Origin: Gari tellinella | Taxonomy: Eukaryota; Mollusca; Bivalvia; Cardiida; Psammobiidae | Length of the DNA: 64,000 nucleotides | Assembly (NCBI GenBank): GCA_922989275.2 | Contig: OV277870.1 | Location: 61,095,079-61,159,078, forward strand | Direction of reading: 5' to 3' | In this document: one piece after another, positions 1 through 10,616 of the stretch | Layout: every line of letters begins with the position of its first letter | Position numbering within the stretch: the stretch's first letter is position 1 | Translations under genes and position numbers: made by a program | The notes under the pieces: generated by a model | The model's database searches: none | The model's input: only the letters and a program-made list of their open reading frames with translations | Told to the model about the DNA's origin: nothing

Positions 1-2
1 CG

Positions 3-80
3 ATCGGTCATTCTCGTCAACTGTCGACCCGTTCCGAACCATGTTAAAGGACGGCGCGACAGTTGACCAGAATGACCGAT
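3..80. repeat. Short foldback (24-bp arms)
   Basis: The arms at 3-26 and 57-80 are near-perfect reverse complements (ATCGGTCATTCTCGTCAACT against the 3' arm), separated by about 30 bases. No coding content is seen. It is probably a minimal MITE or a foldback remnant; no target duplication can be judged because the window starts here. Confidence 0.7.
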
Positions 81-184
81 AACTGTACGTAGAGTACCAG
101 TTTTGGTCCGATCGCATTAGGGGTCATCATTTTTAAAGTCTCTAATTATACAATATAGTTCAGTTACTGTGTCACATTGAATAA

Positions 185-390
185 GGTGAAAAATATGACG
201 TCATACTGAGATTAATTAAGAAACATGACATCATACTAAAATAATCTGGAAAATATGGCGTCATATCGATAGAAAATGAAAAGATAACGTCATAAGTAAG
301 TAGATTTGTATGGCGTCGAGTCGAAATAGAATGTAAATATGACGTCATATCGAGATAATATAAAACAAATGGCGTCAAATCGAGATCGAC
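185..390. repeat. Minisatellite of about 30-bp units, each with a CRE-like TGACGTCA core
   Basis: Seven units carry TGACGTCA or a one- or two-base variant at 196, 226, 256, 285, 311, 340 and 370 (spacings 30, 30, 29, 26, 29, 30). The first and sixth cores are the exact CREB/ATF palindrome. The spacers are AT-rich and diverged. A 77-codon minus-strand frame runs through it but has the same period and is an artefact of the repeat. Confidence 0.8.
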
Positions 391-558
391 TCTAGTAAGT
401 ATCATAGATTACCCAAATATCATCAGTATGTTGTGTAGAAGAAATCTGTATTGATCAACGAAAGTATCATTATAATGGTAAAACTTCAAATATACGTACA
501 CGTTAAATATGATGTTTACTCACATGACGTCACAATTTCAGAATGAAAATAGTTCTAG

Positions 559-720
559 ATCTAAGCATTTGTCACAATTATTACGAAGCTATTATTTTCC
601 AATAAACACTTTGTCAATAGCAAACAGTTTGGAGTCTGATCAGACGGCGTGTACCTGGCGTCTGATCTGCTTTTGATAATGTGTTTATTGGAAAATAATA
701 ATTGTGACAAGTGCTAAGAT
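559..720. mobile_element. MITE with ~50-bp TIRs around a GATCAGACG hairpin
   Basis: Outer arms 559-610 and 669-720 are reverse complements (TTGTCACAATTATTA and TTTTCCAATAAACAC blocks). The centre (about 629-668) is a degraded copy of the AAACAGTTTGGA..CTGATCAGACG hairpin found in many elements here. No target duplication is clear. It is non-autonomous. Confidence 0.7.
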
Positions 721-962
721 TAAAATGAGTCGTCAAAATTTTTTAAACGTCATTTTGTAAGGTTTGATTTCGTTTAAACGATAAAGAATAATGTTATTAC
801 CACTATATAGAATTAACCTATGTTAAGCGATGATGCTTTAATAATGAGTTTAGTAATATAATGTTTGATATTAATTATGACTGGATTTTGGTAATTTCCA
901 TTTGAACGAGAATAAATGTTGAGTTCAAGACAAGTGATCTCCAGCGTCATGAATTAAAAGTA

Positions 963-1209
963 CAGTGGAGAATGTGTTATTCTTTCCCAATTTAAACGCG
1001 TTTACGCTAAAACTATTATTTGTAGAGCAAACAGTTTGGAGCCTGATCAGACGCCGGGTAACCCGGCGTCTGATCAGGCTCCAAACTGTTTGCCACCAAG
1101 ATAAACACGAATTATCAGAATTGTCCAAAGTTGTTCTTTTCTACGTTTTAGTGTTTTGCGTTTGCGTACGTTTGCGTTTAAACGGGAAAGAATAACAGAT
1201 TCCCCATTG
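963..1209. mobile_element. Family A MITE (TA target, CAGTGGAGAA ends)
   Basis: The ends CAGTGGAGAATGTGTTATTC and the complementary right end are flanked by TA at 961-962 and 1210-1211. The centre (about 1026-1093) is a near-perfect hairpin built on CAAACAGTTTGGAGCCTGAT. This is the reference copy of the family. TA duplication and CAGT-type ends fit the Tc1/mariner-pogo group (inference). No transposase is present. Confidence 0.85.
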
Positions 1210-1307
1210 TACCAGACCTGTGTTAGTCCTTTATTCAATAGCCTATTTCTAATTTTGAAGACAGGTGACCACTTAAAACTGGTTGAAAGTAAAGCAGAAC
1301 GTTCCTA

Positions 1308-1534
1308 AACCCTTTCACTCTCAATGACACAAGAAGGCGCATTTGCAAACAGTTTGGATCCTGATCAGACGCTGCGTAATGCCTTAAAAGTAACTTTGAA
1401 GCGATATCGCAGACAACAAAAATTAAGCAGACGACATTGAAATGGTTAATTGGGTAAAATCTCAGAACCGTTTTGCAGTGAATGGTTAAGTGGCAGTGTA
1501 AAACGGCGTCTGGTCAGTATCCAAACTGTTTGAC
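1308..1534. mobile_element. Family G MITE, hairpin arms separated
   Basis: The left end CCCTTTCACTCTCAATGAC matches other family G copies (42166, 10195). Hairpin arms lie at about 1343-1376 and 1503-1534, pulled apart by about 125 bases that include the family's internal GCAGACAACA..AAGCAGACGACA segment. A family C half-hairpin (1272-1304) lies immediately upstream. Confidence 0.6.
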
Positions 1535-1881
1535 ATTCGTTTTTTGTGATGACAATAACCATAAACAACGCCAACGGTTTGGCGGGATATAATATATGAT
1601 AGATGGGCAACAAAGCTACGCCTTCAATAAACTAAATACACTTTTTAAAACATTTATGTGATGAATAGAACCTTACATTCGCACTGATTTACATGTATTA
1701 TCATTTGTAATACACTCATTGTCGAAAATAAATATGATGCGAACCTTGACGAACGTCATATTTATTTAAGTCAAATAGTTTATTTAAGAAATAACAAATT
1801 CGTAGGTGTTCATTACCGTGCATTAGATCACAGTTAGGAGTTGAGATATGGAGTCATTAGATCATGAGGCCTTTATTTTAA

Positions 1882-2044
1882 TTCTAACGTGACTTTTATT
1901 ATAAAAATACTATCTATGTATTACGCGTATGGAGCAAATGGAACAGCGGATGGAAACGCCGCGCGTGTATTTCATTATCGCGGCGTTATATACGTTTCTC
2001 GGTATTCTTTGTCTCTATTACGTAGGTTTCGAGACGTGTTAGAA
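1882..2044. mobile_element. TTCTAACG-ended MITE, copy 1 (TTAA target)
   Basis: The ends TTCTAACGTGAC and GTGTTAGAA are inverted. TTAA lies on both sides, consistent with a piggyBac-type TTAA duplication. A nearly identical shorter copy follows directly at 2066. The interior has a small CG-rich hairpin (AACGCCGCGCG..CGCGGCGTT). Confidence 0.65.
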
Positions 2045-2065
2045 TTAAGACTTAATAACTTTTAA

Positions 2066-2203
2066 TTCTAACGCGACTTTAATTGTAAAAATACTATTTA
2101 TGTATTACGAGTATGGGGCAAATGGAACAGCGGATGGAACGACGTAATATACGTTTCTCAGTATTCTTTGTCTATATGCCGTAAGTTTCTAGTCGTGTTA
2201 GAA
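2066..2203. mobile_element. TTCTAACG-ended MITE, copy 2 (deleted centre)
   Basis: It aligns along its length with the copy at 1882-2044 but lacks the central CG-rich hairpin. Left TTAA is present; the right flank is TAGA, so the right duplication is lost or this is a tandem copy. Confidence 0.6.
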
Positions 2204-2308
2204 TAGAAATGAAAATATATGTGCGCTCATGTAAGATATTCTAATAATTCCCATGTACTCATAAACTACAGGACGAAAATAGAGAAAAAGAGGTACATTG
2301 TAACTGTA

Positions 2309-2513
2309 TTAACCACTTCACAATCATGGCGTCATCAAATTTAAACAATTATCGTCTGCTTTTGTTTCTTAATTTCAAAGGTTGGGTATTTTGATCGAAA
2401 AAAATATTGAAATGAGTGTCAATCAATTTGGATTCTGATCAGACACCTCATCAGGGTCCAAACTGTTTGCAAAGAGCCATTGTACTCGGTGTATAAGGTG
2501 GTGAAGGGGTTAA
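2309..2513. mobile_element. Family G2 MITE (TTAA target)
   Basis: TTAA at 2309-2312 and 2510-2513 brackets complementary ends (CCACTTCAC / GTGAAGGGG). The interior shares the CATCAAATTTAAACAA..GTCTGCTT segment with the copy at 13028, and has a shortened GATCAG hairpin at about 2425-2472. It is non-autonomous. Confidence 0.65.
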
Positions 2514-2684
2514 ATATTCCACTGCAATTAAACATTTCACTGCCAATATTGCAAGTTCAACAATTCTAACATTTGCAAACGGTTTAGATCCTGATCAGAC
2601 GCCGCATAAATTGTCTAAAACGCTTATAGATACCTATTAAGGCAAACTGCTTAAAATTCTTAACTTTCTGTTTAAAAGCAGATA

Positions 2685-2920
2685 CAGTGGAGAAAACAAT
2701 ATTCTTTGCCGTTTAAACGCAAACGCATCGCATTAAAATGGAGAAAAGGACAACTTTTCGACAATTCTAAGTATCGATAATAATCTGAGTGGCAAACAGT
2801 TCGGAGCCTGATCAGACGCCGGGTTACCCGGCGTCTAATCTGGCTCCAAACTGTTTGCATTGGAAATACTAGTTTTAGCGTAAACGCGTTTATTGAGAAA
2901 GAATAACGTTTTCTCCACTG
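2685..2920. mobile_element. Family A MITE
   Basis: Left end CAGTGGAGAAAACAATATTC and right end GAATAACGTTTTCTCCACTG are complementary. TA precedes it at 2683-2684; the right flank is not TA. The central hairpin (about 2791-2860) is the same core as at 1026-1093. Confidence 0.8.
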
Positions 2921-3018
2921 TTGTTTTGTAACCAGATTATTGAACCTTAGTGGTCACCAGTATGAGCTCGTCTCGTCATGCCAGGTAGCGTGTCGACGGG
3001 AGTACAGCCATCCTGTGT

Positions 3019-3083
3019 AAACTGTGTAGATCCAGATCAGAGGGATCCTACAAGAGCCCTCTGAACTGGGTCTGCACTGTTTG
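3019..3083. repeat. Family F hairpin
   Basis: Complementary arms ACTGTGTAGATCCAGATCAG and the matching 3' arm, with a short loop. It is a diverged copy of the hairpin seen cleanly at 19257 and 41611. Confidence 0.6.
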
Positions 3084-3130
3084 TAATTTTGCAGTGATAT
3101 AAAATAAAACACTTTATTCCATATTATTGA

Positions 3131-3212
3131 CAGCTGGTAACTTGCAACAGGTTGTAAGCAAAGCAGAATTGCTTAAGGCGCCTTCTGCTTTACTTTCAAC
3201 CTGCGTTAAGTG
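3131..3212. repeat. Family C hairpin
   Basis: The arms GCAACAGGTTGTAAGCAAAG and CTTTACTTTCAACCTGCGTT fold on the AAGGCG centre. It is a member of the CTTAAAGCAGGCTGAAAGTA family, and the 3' neighbour begins directly with a SINE. Confidence 0.55.
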
Positions 3213-3225
3213 GTCCCTACCGGTA

Positions 3226-3495
3226 GACTTGGTCGAGTGGTAAAACGTTCGACTACGATACCAGGGGTAGTGAGTTCGATCTCCCGCCAGACCAAGTCCT
3301 TCAGATGCGACTTTAAAAACAGAGGTCGGCTGTATCAGTGCTTTACACTGGGCATCCGGACGAACCAGATAATTCTGACGATAATACATGTGTATGGGTG
3401 GGATATCACGCCCGGGTTTCTGTACCCGCACCCCTTCTCTCAGGAGCGCCACACTAGTCCAAAGATGGCAGAAACGGACGTTAACCAAAGACAAC
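3226..3495 (+). mobile_element. tRNA-derived SINE
   Basis: Bases 3226-3298 form a 73-nt tRNA-like head. The acceptor arms GACTTGG (3226-3232) and CCAAGTC (3292-3298) pair; a box A-like TGGTCGAGTGG and a box B-like AGTTCGATCTC lie between them. The tail (about 3299-3495) has GCATCCGGACG, GATATCACGCCCGGG and GGAGCGCCACAC, the style of mollusc SINE bodies. It would be transcribed by RNA polymerase III if alive. Frames of 65-126 codons across it are incidental. Confidence 0.7.
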
Positions 3496-3554
3496 CATTT
3501 AGTGGTTTCATGTATTCAAAACAAACCAGAAACAGGATATTGGGTAAATAGTAA

Positions 3555-3800
3555 CAGTGGAGAATCTGTTATTCTTTCCCAATAAACGCGTTTACGCTAA
3601 AACTATTATTTGCAGTGCAAACAGTTTGGAGCCAGATCAGACGCCGGGTAACCCGGCTTCTGATCAGGCTCCAAACTGTTTGCCACCAAGATAAACAAGA
3701 ATTATCAGAATTGTCCAAAAGTTGTTCTTTTCTACGTTTTAGTGCTTTGCGTTTGCGTTCGTTTGCGTTTAAACGGGAAAGAATAACAGATTCTCCACTG
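3555..3800. mobile_element. Family A MITE
   Basis: CAGTGGAGAATCTGTTATTC at the left and AACAGATTCTCCACTG at the right are inverted; the central hairpin is at about 3618-3683. It is almost identical to the copies at 963 and 13524. The flanks are AA on the left and AA on the right, so TA duplication is not preserved here. Confidence 0.8.
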
Positions 3801-4029
3801 AATTAATGCAAAATGAAAGCAAAACAGAAAATCCACGATGTGTAATCTTCTGTTTATCATAATCTTGATTTAAGCTGTAACTGCCTTAAACCACAAACAC
3901 ATATTATTTTTCATACCAATAGACATTAGAAGCTGGGTAGACACTATTTGATCTTACTTCGGCGTAATTATAGGCAAATTAAACCCTTTACACCATAGCT
4001 TGTTTCTAGTTTTGAAGACGTGCGACCAC

Positions 4030-4097
4030 TTAAGCAGGTTGAGAGTAAAGCAGAATGCGCCTTAAGTCACATTCTGCTTTATTTTCAACTTGCTTTA
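4030..4097. repeat. Family C hairpin
   Basis: TTAAGCAGGTTGAGAGTAAA folds back on TTTATTTTCAACTTGCTTTA around CGCCTTAAGTCAC. It sits directly against the left end of the next MITE. Confidence 0.65.
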
Positions 4098-4103
4098 AAA
4101 AAA

Positions 4104-4315
4104 AACCTTTCAGTCTCAATGACGTCATATTAAGCGCTGTTGAAAACAGTTTTGATACCGATCAGACGCCGCGTAACGCGTTGTCTGATCATGATCAAAA
4201 CTGTTTGCCACTTTTTTTGAAATTACGTCAGTTATACTGCCTTAAATCTAATTATGAAACGACATTGCAGACAACAATATTGAAGCAGACGACAATGTGG
4301 CAGTGAAGGGGTAAA
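4104..4315. mobile_element. Family G MITE
   Basis: It starts CCTTTCAGTCTCAATGACG and ends GGCAGTGAAGGGGTAA, weakly complementary ends shared with 42166-42447. The hairpin at 4139-4209 carries the GATCAGACGCCGCGTAACGC core. The right half has the family segment GCAGACAACAATATTGAAGC. Confidence 0.7.
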
Positions 4316-4776
4316 AGTCTCACGATAAATGTGATCATGAAAGGGAAAATCTATCATCTGCTGATATAGAAACTACTTTTCTCTGATGCATATTAACTTT
4401 TGTACAAATAAGCACTATCTTCCTCGGTAGGGGAATAAATTCAAGGCGTAAAAAGGCGTATTTGTGGGGTAAAATGGTGAATTATGCAACCTTTACAGTG
4501 TACCATCTTAGTGCTATATTCACAGAGTCCTTGTTTGTTCATTGTTGTTCAATTTCAAAGTTCATCTAGACAAGCCTTTGCATAAACATAAACATGTACA
4601 TGAAGCCAAATATACACAAATCCCTTAACAAAACACTCTAGACCTCTCTACTGTAATCCGATTAGAAAGACGCAGTCTCAATCGTCTAAGGGTTACCTTG
4701 ACAACACTTTTGACAAAGGTGTACAAGACAAGACTATTCGACAATGCCCATATTGGTTGGGGTATTGACATATAAT

Positions 4777-5037
4777 CAGGGCTGCCATAAGTTGACATGA
4801 AAAATCCTTAGATTTCCAAATTTGCCTTTTTCAAGTTTGATTTTACGAATAGTACCTTTACATGTACCCCATCGCCTGTTTCTAGTTTTGTTGACACGTG
4901 ACAGCTTAAAACAGGCTGGAAGTAAAGCAGAATGCGCCTTAAGGCGTATTCTGCTTTACTTTCAGTCTGCTTTAAGCTACCATATACTAAAAACAAATCC
5001 GAAGATATAGGAAAAATCCGGAGAAATGGCAGCCCTG
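4777..5037. mobile_element. Family D MITE with 6-bp duplication and family C hairpin inside
   Basis: The ends CAGGGCTGCCA and TGGCAGCCCTG are inverted. TATAAT flanks both sides (4771-4776, 5038-5043), a 6-bp target duplication. The centre (about 4905-4977) is a near-perfect family C hairpin with AATGCGCCTTAAGGCG at its tip. The right arm includes AAAAATCCGGAGAAATGGCA. No coding capacity. Confidence 0.85.
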
Positions 5038-5121
5038 TATAATGAGATTACGATGGTTTACTTATTGACACTTAAAGATTCTATCTACGCATAACTTCCA
5101 ATTCCAGTCTGCACTCAAATA

Positions 5122-5205
5122 TACAGTGCTCCCTCTCTACAACGACACCCAGTGGGAGACACAGATTGTGTGTGTTGTTCGGATGGAGTCGTTATAGAGA
5201 GGGAA
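5122..5205. repeat. Foldback with CAGTGCTCCCTCTCTA ends
   Basis: TACAGTGCTCCCTCTCTACA pairs with GTTATAGAGAGGGA. The CAGT start and TA context recall pogo/Tigger-like ends (inference). A related inverted copy lies at 43333-43430. Confidence 0.5.
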
Positions 5206-5537
5206 AATCAAGACTTTTTTTTTTTAAATTTTAAACTACTTGCGTAGTTTATTTTTTTTATTATCCCCGTCATTGGTGAGGATTGGGTCGGGGAACCATC
5301 CCAATCTCACCTTACAAATCTGTTTTTCAGTTTGACAGTTTAAACATACAAGATCTGTGATATACGGCGAAAAACTCTCTGACAGAAACACTAGATTTAA
5401 GTTGATTATCCCTTTACCTGATATAAGTGCCTTTTTTTAGCTTTTTTATTCATTTCTCCGCCAGAAAAAAGAGTTCAAATTTATACAGGCATGAACATGT
5501 GCAGTAAGAAATATTACTTATATACTAGCAAATTGTG

Positions 5538-5621
5538 GCTTAAAAAACCAAAAACCAGGGTGAAAATAAAGCAGAATGCGCCTTAAGGCGCATTCTGCTT
5601 TAGTTTTAACCCGATTTAAAG
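5538..5621. repeat. Family C hairpin
   Basis: A 40-bp arm around GCAGAATGCGCCTTAAGGCG, with flanking GGGTGAAAATAAAGC and its complement. This is a clean copy without a surrounding family D element. Confidence 0.7.
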
Positions 5622-5639
5622 GGGTCCCTGTCTTCAAAT

Positions 5640-6750
5640 CTAGAAACCGGCTTTGAGGTAAAGGGTTATTAGGATTCATATCGTCATCTGTATTTCGTAT
5701 GATCAGTTAGGCATGTATATAGTATTCGTAAAAGAGAGATATCGCCATATATTCCAGTAAAACAGGTTCTGTTCGAGTATAGATCTATATAAGGGGGTTT
5801 TTGGTGGTGTTATTTTGTTTTGTTTTTTCCCCAAAGTTATCTTATAAACTGTATATGTCTCCATTGTAAGTGACCAAAAAGGTTCTTTTCAAAGGTTGCG
5901 TGTGGCCATTTTATTTTTATTTTAACTCACCACTTTATTATAGACATACCTATTTTTCAGACAGTGGTGACCACGATTGGGGAGCTTCAGTAGTGTCCGC
6001 CAATCTTGATCGCCACTGTCAGCCCATACAATCTTAAATATTTCCAAGGAGTAATGATAGTGGTTGCTGCAACTAATTAATAGTTATATTGGGTGGGCAA
6101 AGTAAGCACTCTACCGTAGGTTTTGGTAAACCAAACCCAAAGTAGGTTACATCCTGCATAGAACTAGAGACATTTACATAGATCTTCATTCCATATGTGG
6201 CTTGTACATTACCAATACAATGTACTATATAGGACAAAATAATCTACATACGAGATTTACCAGTTCTTATAAAATAGTTACAGTGTGTGGCATCTATACC
6301 TAATACATATAGGGAAATATGTTTATTTCCTAAGTTTAATGTGTTCTGAGGTTAGGTACAAGTATAAAGTAATTTGGTCTTTAAAGCATAATAGTTTAAA
6401 AGTTTTGGCCAGCACTGAAATTAGCCAATCTTACATAAAAACATTGACCTTTTCTATCATGACCCAAACATACTCCTTTACGACTCAAAAAGTTTCTATT
6501 TTTGGTAAATGTTCCGACTTTTCCATTAAAAACGCAAAACGTGTGATGTTCAGTCTTCCAAGACATAGGTGCATACCCAGATAAACAAGGTATATGTTCA
6601 TCTTGAAACAGAAGTATAGAAGAAGCTGGTGTAAAGCTTATAAGTTACCGAGATTGATTAAAACTTTTTCCAATGTTAAACCGTAGGACTTCGTATAAGA
6701 GTGAATAAACTGAACAAATAAACAATTTCTCTATCATTTCAACACCAAAA
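5640..6750. other. No recognised feature
   Basis: AT-rich sequence without a convincing gene or repeat. A 99-codon frame at 6285-6584 starts at a non-ATG codon, has no domain I recognise and random-looking composition, so it is not called. Confidence 0.4.
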
Positions 6751-6815
6751 CCCCATAGTGACACCACCAATCAGAATCGTCTCGAGGAGACGATTCTAGT
6801 GATTAGTGAAACCAT
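6750..6815. repeat. Core hairpin of a family E element
   Basis: CAGAATCGTCTCGAGGAGAC forms a foldback with flanking TGACACCACCAAT / AGTGATTAGTG. The same GAATCGTCTTGAAAAGACGA core lies in the centre of full family E elements at 8818 and 40546 and alone at 45715. Confidence 0.55.
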
Positions 6816-7004
6816 TGGATTTCAGGCAACCAAAAGAACTCCATTCTTGCTATAAAAGACATAGATACCACACAACTGCATACCGTTCATTCAACAGAAA
6901 CAAACTATAATTATATTTCAAGGTATAAAACTGTTTGATTCGTCTTCTGCTGAATATTCATCATCTGCATCTATTACACTGGCTAATGCTATATAAGATT
7001 AGGG

Positions 7005-7112
7005 AGAAACGTGCAGACTCCTGTCAGATCCAGATTTATGAGACAAAACAGTGCAGTTCCCGACCAGGCAGCTCCTGTAGGAGACGATTGATCTGGGTCT
7101 ACACTATTATCT
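7005..7112. repeat. Degenerate family F hairpin
   Basis: TCAGATCCAGATTTATGAGA..GATCTGGGTCTACACT shows the family F core with an expanded loop containing CAGCTCCTGTAGGAG. No coding function is inferred. Confidence 0.4.
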
Positions 7113-7553
7113 AGATTCATATAAATCAGAAGCAGGAGAAGGATCAAACAAATCTTACATGTACAGTTATTAAGTATTGTATCATACAGCATATATCAGG
7201 TAAACCAGCATTGCAAGTCACATAAGGGTAGTAAACATATACAGTTTTCCAATTTTGATTTCTAAAACTTATAGGTATGAGAGGAAAATTAAAAACATTT
7301 TTTACAAAATAGGGAGAGAAGAAACAAAAAAAACATAAACAAAAAAGGAAGAAAAGAGAGGAAAGAGATTTAGAAAATCAAGGTACGAGGGGAACTGTTT
7401 TTCTTCCTGAATCAGTATTAAAAGAAATCTTCAGAAGAAAGAAATACCAAGTAATCAGTCTGTCCAGAGGTGAAGATGGAGTGGATATGTGGTCTCTCTT
7501 CAATAGTTTTGAAGATAGACTATATACAGGTATAGTAAGTTAGGAAAACAACT

Positions 7554-7930
7554 CTAAGTAGTATTTACTGTAAGAGTTTTGTATTTTTCCCACATTGCTT
7601 CAAATTCTGTGATTTTAAAATCTTGTGTGGCTATATACCTTTCAGTCTGATATATGTTTACAATCTTTTTTTTAAATACATTAATAGATGGTAATTGGTG
7701 ATTCAATTTATTTTCGTACAAAAACAGTTTGGCCTGCAGCAGGATGATATTGATTACTCGGTCCAATTTAAGACTACCGAACAGAGTCTCAGACACAGTT
7801 AAGCGTAAACTTACATTACATTTGTCATTTATGTACTTTTGAACCCGAGTCCAAAAGTTCTTACTGATTTCACAAGTCCAAAACAGATGGAGAAGTGTTT
7901 CTGAAGAACTATTACAAAACGAAGAAAATC
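7554..7930 (-). pseudogene. 3' end of a Tx1-like LINE ORF2 (C-terminal fragment)
   Basis: Read on the minus strand from about 7930 there is an uninterrupted frame of about 125 codons. It begins FCNSSSETLLHLFWTCEISK, the C-x(n)-H-x3/4-C knuckle typical of LINE ORF2 C-termini, and continues with ETLFGSLKLDRVINIILLQA and a lysine-rich tail with FKITEFEAMW. This combination is characteristic of L1/Tx1-type ORF2 ends (family knowledge). The endonuclease and reverse transcriptase are absent, so it is a strongly 5'-truncated insertion. A start at 7796 would be GTG and is not biologically meaningful; the frame simply enters from upstream. Confidence 0.75.
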
Positions 7931-7939
7931 AAGACTTGG

Positions 7940-8225
7940 CTTACATGTGCAAACAGCTTGAATCCAGATCAGACTCCGCGGAACGCTGTTTGTCACTCGT
8001 CATTATATTTAATAGTATTCTATCAAATATCCGCTTATATGTAACTTTGAGAAAACAGCAAACGACAAATTTAAGCAGACGGTACTGCAGCCACGAACAG
8101 GTTGGGCATACATGTCTTGTTTGGGGAACAGCGGCTATGGTCGTTGTAAGGAGGGTCGCTGTTGGGAGGGCCGTTGTAGGGAGTCTACATGTGACGAATA
8201 CGTTCGTCCTTTGCAAATTGTGTAG
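7940..8225. repeat. Degenerate MITE remnants
   Basis: Contains AAACAGCTTGAATCCAGATC (family G hairpin arm), the family segment AAACAGCAAACGACAAATTTAAGCAG, and imperfect direct repeats of GGTCGTTGTAAGGAGG type at about 8115-8190. Overlapping open frames on both strands (7936-8247, 7941-8216) are mirror artefacts. Confidence 0.35.
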
Positions 8226-8637
8226 GCCTCAATCGGACGGCTCCTGAAATAACATTTTGACCTACATACCACGACCACTAAAATGATTTGATTTGTTATG
8301 ATTTTACGTCGTTTTTAACAGTAGTTCAGTCATATCGCGACGTCCAGCTAATTACAGGTGGCGGAAGACCCAAGAAGCACTTCGTGTACTGTTTCAGGCA
8401 CAAATCGGCATCTGATTTAGAACCACGGAATGTCAACTATTGATCATATAGGATATGAAATGTGCAACTAAAACATGAAACTCCTAAATGAGCTTTCTGT
8501 TTTACTTTCATCTTGCTTCAAATAGTCACCTGTATTAAACATTAGATGATAAGCAAAAATGATATGGTCGTTATACAGAGGCTTTTCTGTATACAAATGT
8601 TAATGTAAATGTAACGGGTGGATTTATGACAAGGAAC

Positions 8638-8819
8638 CTTGGCCCGTCTTATGAAATGTCATACATGTACAACAAATATTGTCGTAAGTAAACTCTCAAT
8701 TACATGTATTATATATTTTCCATCTAATCCTTAGTTAGATGCAAAAATCAGAACATAGACGTGTTTAAAAGTTTTAACGATCTTTTTTGTCGTACAACGT
8801 TTCGTAAGACAGGTCCTGG
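8638..8819. mobile_element. Family E MITE, central deletion
   Basis: It starts GGCCCGTCTTATGAAATGTC and ends TTTCGTAAGACAGG, with TATTGTCGTAAGTAAACTCT inside, matching the ends of the full element that follows. The central hairpin is missing. Confidence 0.55.
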
Positions 8820-9061
8820 GCCCCGTTTCATAAAACATCTTACGCCAAATGTTGTCGTAAATCAGATTATAAAACTCTCAATTATTATTCATTTCTCCAT
8901 CTAATCCTGTCTTGTGATATCTTTTTGGAATCGTCTTGAAAAGACGATTCCAAAAAGATGTCACAAGACAGGATTAGATAGAGAAATCACAAATTAAAAG
9001 TATTTTAAAGTTTTGACTTACGACAACATTTGTCGTAAGAAGTTTTCTGAAACGGGCCCCA
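8818..9061. mobile_element. Family E MITE, long near-perfect palindrome
   Basis: The ends GGGCCCCGTTTCATAAAACA and TCTGAAACGGGCCCC are inverted; almost the whole length is self-complementary around GGAATCGTCTTGAAAAGACG (about 8928-8948). Arms contain GTTGTCGTAA and ATCTAATCCTGTCTTGTGA. A second full copy lies at 40546-40780. No transposase. Confidence 0.8.
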
Positions 9062-9453
9062 GATGCAGAGAATGATGAGAATAATTATACGATAAAAATC
9101 CAAATTAGATATTTAGATAAGAATAATATAACAGCAGTATTTGTGCTCTGATTTACGGAATGTGTACATGTAAAACGGTTTATATTCAAGTATTCAACTA
9201 ACCCTTAAGGGTAAAATCCATTACAAATACTGTGATGAGCCGACAATATGATAGGAAAGGTATTCGTCTAAGATAATATCTTGACATATTGAAGTGATAC
9301 ATGTACCTGGTTAATTTCTTTTTACCAACATTTCTTCCTAGATTGTAGAACGATAAGAAGTGTCGATATGGCCTTGATGCTATCTACATGTATCTACATG
9401 AATTGTTACAAAAAACATGAACCTTTAGTCTGCTGCAACACCCTTTGCTTCAC

Positions 9454-9710
9454 CAGGGCTGCCATTTCTCCAGATTTTCCCTAAATCTTCGGATTTTTTT
9501 TCTAGTAGCTAGTAAAAACAAAACAAACAAGCCGGTCATACACTTGGGAAGTCGTTATTGTTTCAATTATAACCCATTAACCATTAAACACAGTTTACGT
9601 CAACAAAACTAGAAACAGGCGATGGAAAAAAAGGTACGATTCGTAAAATCGCACTTGTAAATTGCAAATTTGAAAATCTTAGGATTTTTTTATGTCAACT
9701 TATGGCAGCC
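9454..9710. mobile_element. Family D MITE without the C hairpin
   Basis: It starts CAGGGCTGCCATTTCTCC and ends CAACTTATGGCAGCC. The flanks CCTTTGCTTCAC (9442-9453) and CCTTTGCCTCAC (9709-9720) are a near-perfect 12-bp repeat, longer than the 6 bp seen at other copies because the right end has lost CTG. The interior has AAAACTAGAAACAGGCGATG as in other copies but no hairpin. Confidence 0.65.
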
Positions 9711-9959
9711 TTTGCCTCACAGTTGTCGTCAACAATTATTTTTAAAATTTGATTCTAACGCACCTCGCGTACACCCCTATATTAACACAGAAGAAACGCA
9801 TCAATGTTTAAATTCTTTAAAAGCTCGTACGCGCTATGGTTTCGATAATTCGTGCCCGAGAAAATATTGAAAATTCGAAAATCTTAGTATTCCTATGAGA
9901 AAGTTATAGTAGCCTCGCAGCGGCATATGTCACATGCTAACCGTACAACCAGTATCAAG

Positions 9960-9975
9960 TATTATTAATATTATA

Positions 9976-10007
<32 letters not shown>

Positions 10008-10008
10008 G
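9960..10008. repeat. (ATT)n microsatellite
   Basis: About eleven uninterrupted ATT units preceded by degenerate units. Confidence 0.9.
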
Positions 10009-10194
10009 ATCTATTATATTTGTATCTGTAAAGTCATCGTTCATCTTTAGACATAAACACAATATAGGCTACAACCTATTAAATGCCATATTGCAAATAA
10101 GTAAAGTTATAACCCTAACTGAGGCTTTCTCCACAGGAAGTGCCTTTTGACGTCCGAATGGAAGAACGTTTTCATACTTCTGCCATGTCCTCGC

Positions 10195-10441
10195 TAACCC
10201 TTTCATAATCAAATTATTCGGGAGAGTTTTACCTCTTCGCCGCTTTATTGTCGTCTGCTTCAGTATTGCTGTCTGCAAAACACGTTTCAAAGTTAGATTT
10301 AAGGTTTTATGACTTAATAAATATCCATAAGAATGTCAAACGGTTTGGGTCCTGGTCAGACGCTGCGTTACGCGGCGTCTGATCAGGACCAAAACAGTTT
10401 GAAAACGCGCTTTAAGGCGTCATTGAGAGTGAAAGGGTTAG
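10195..10441. mobile_element. Family G MITE, inverted orientation
   Basis: The ends AACCCTTTCATAATC and GAGAGTGAAAGGGTTA are complementary. The hairpin at 10337-10402 carries GTCAGACGCTGCGTTACGCG. The internal GTCGTCTGCTTCAGTATTGC is the reverse complement of the segment in 42166-42447, so this copy is flipped. Confidence 0.7.
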
Positions 10442-10616
10442 GGGTCATAGAAGCCTTTTCTTCATTTCTAAAGCAGACTGACGATAAAGCGGAAAGTTCC
10501 GTCATAAGCTTTCTGTCTTAATGTCAACCTGTTTAAGCAACACAATGAAATTGGGGATAAACAAATCAGTTTAACCCGTTACTCCCGTAGCTTTTTTCTA
10601 TTTTTAAAAACAGATC

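Noticed and set aside
6285..6584. 99-codon frame
   Set aside because: Starts at GTG, composition is what random AT-rich DNA gives, no motif or neighbour supports it.
7298..7542. Lys-rich open frame ending at a GTAAGT donor
   Set aside because: No ATG, stop directly after the donor in frame, lysine run produced by an A-rich stretch, no recognised domain.
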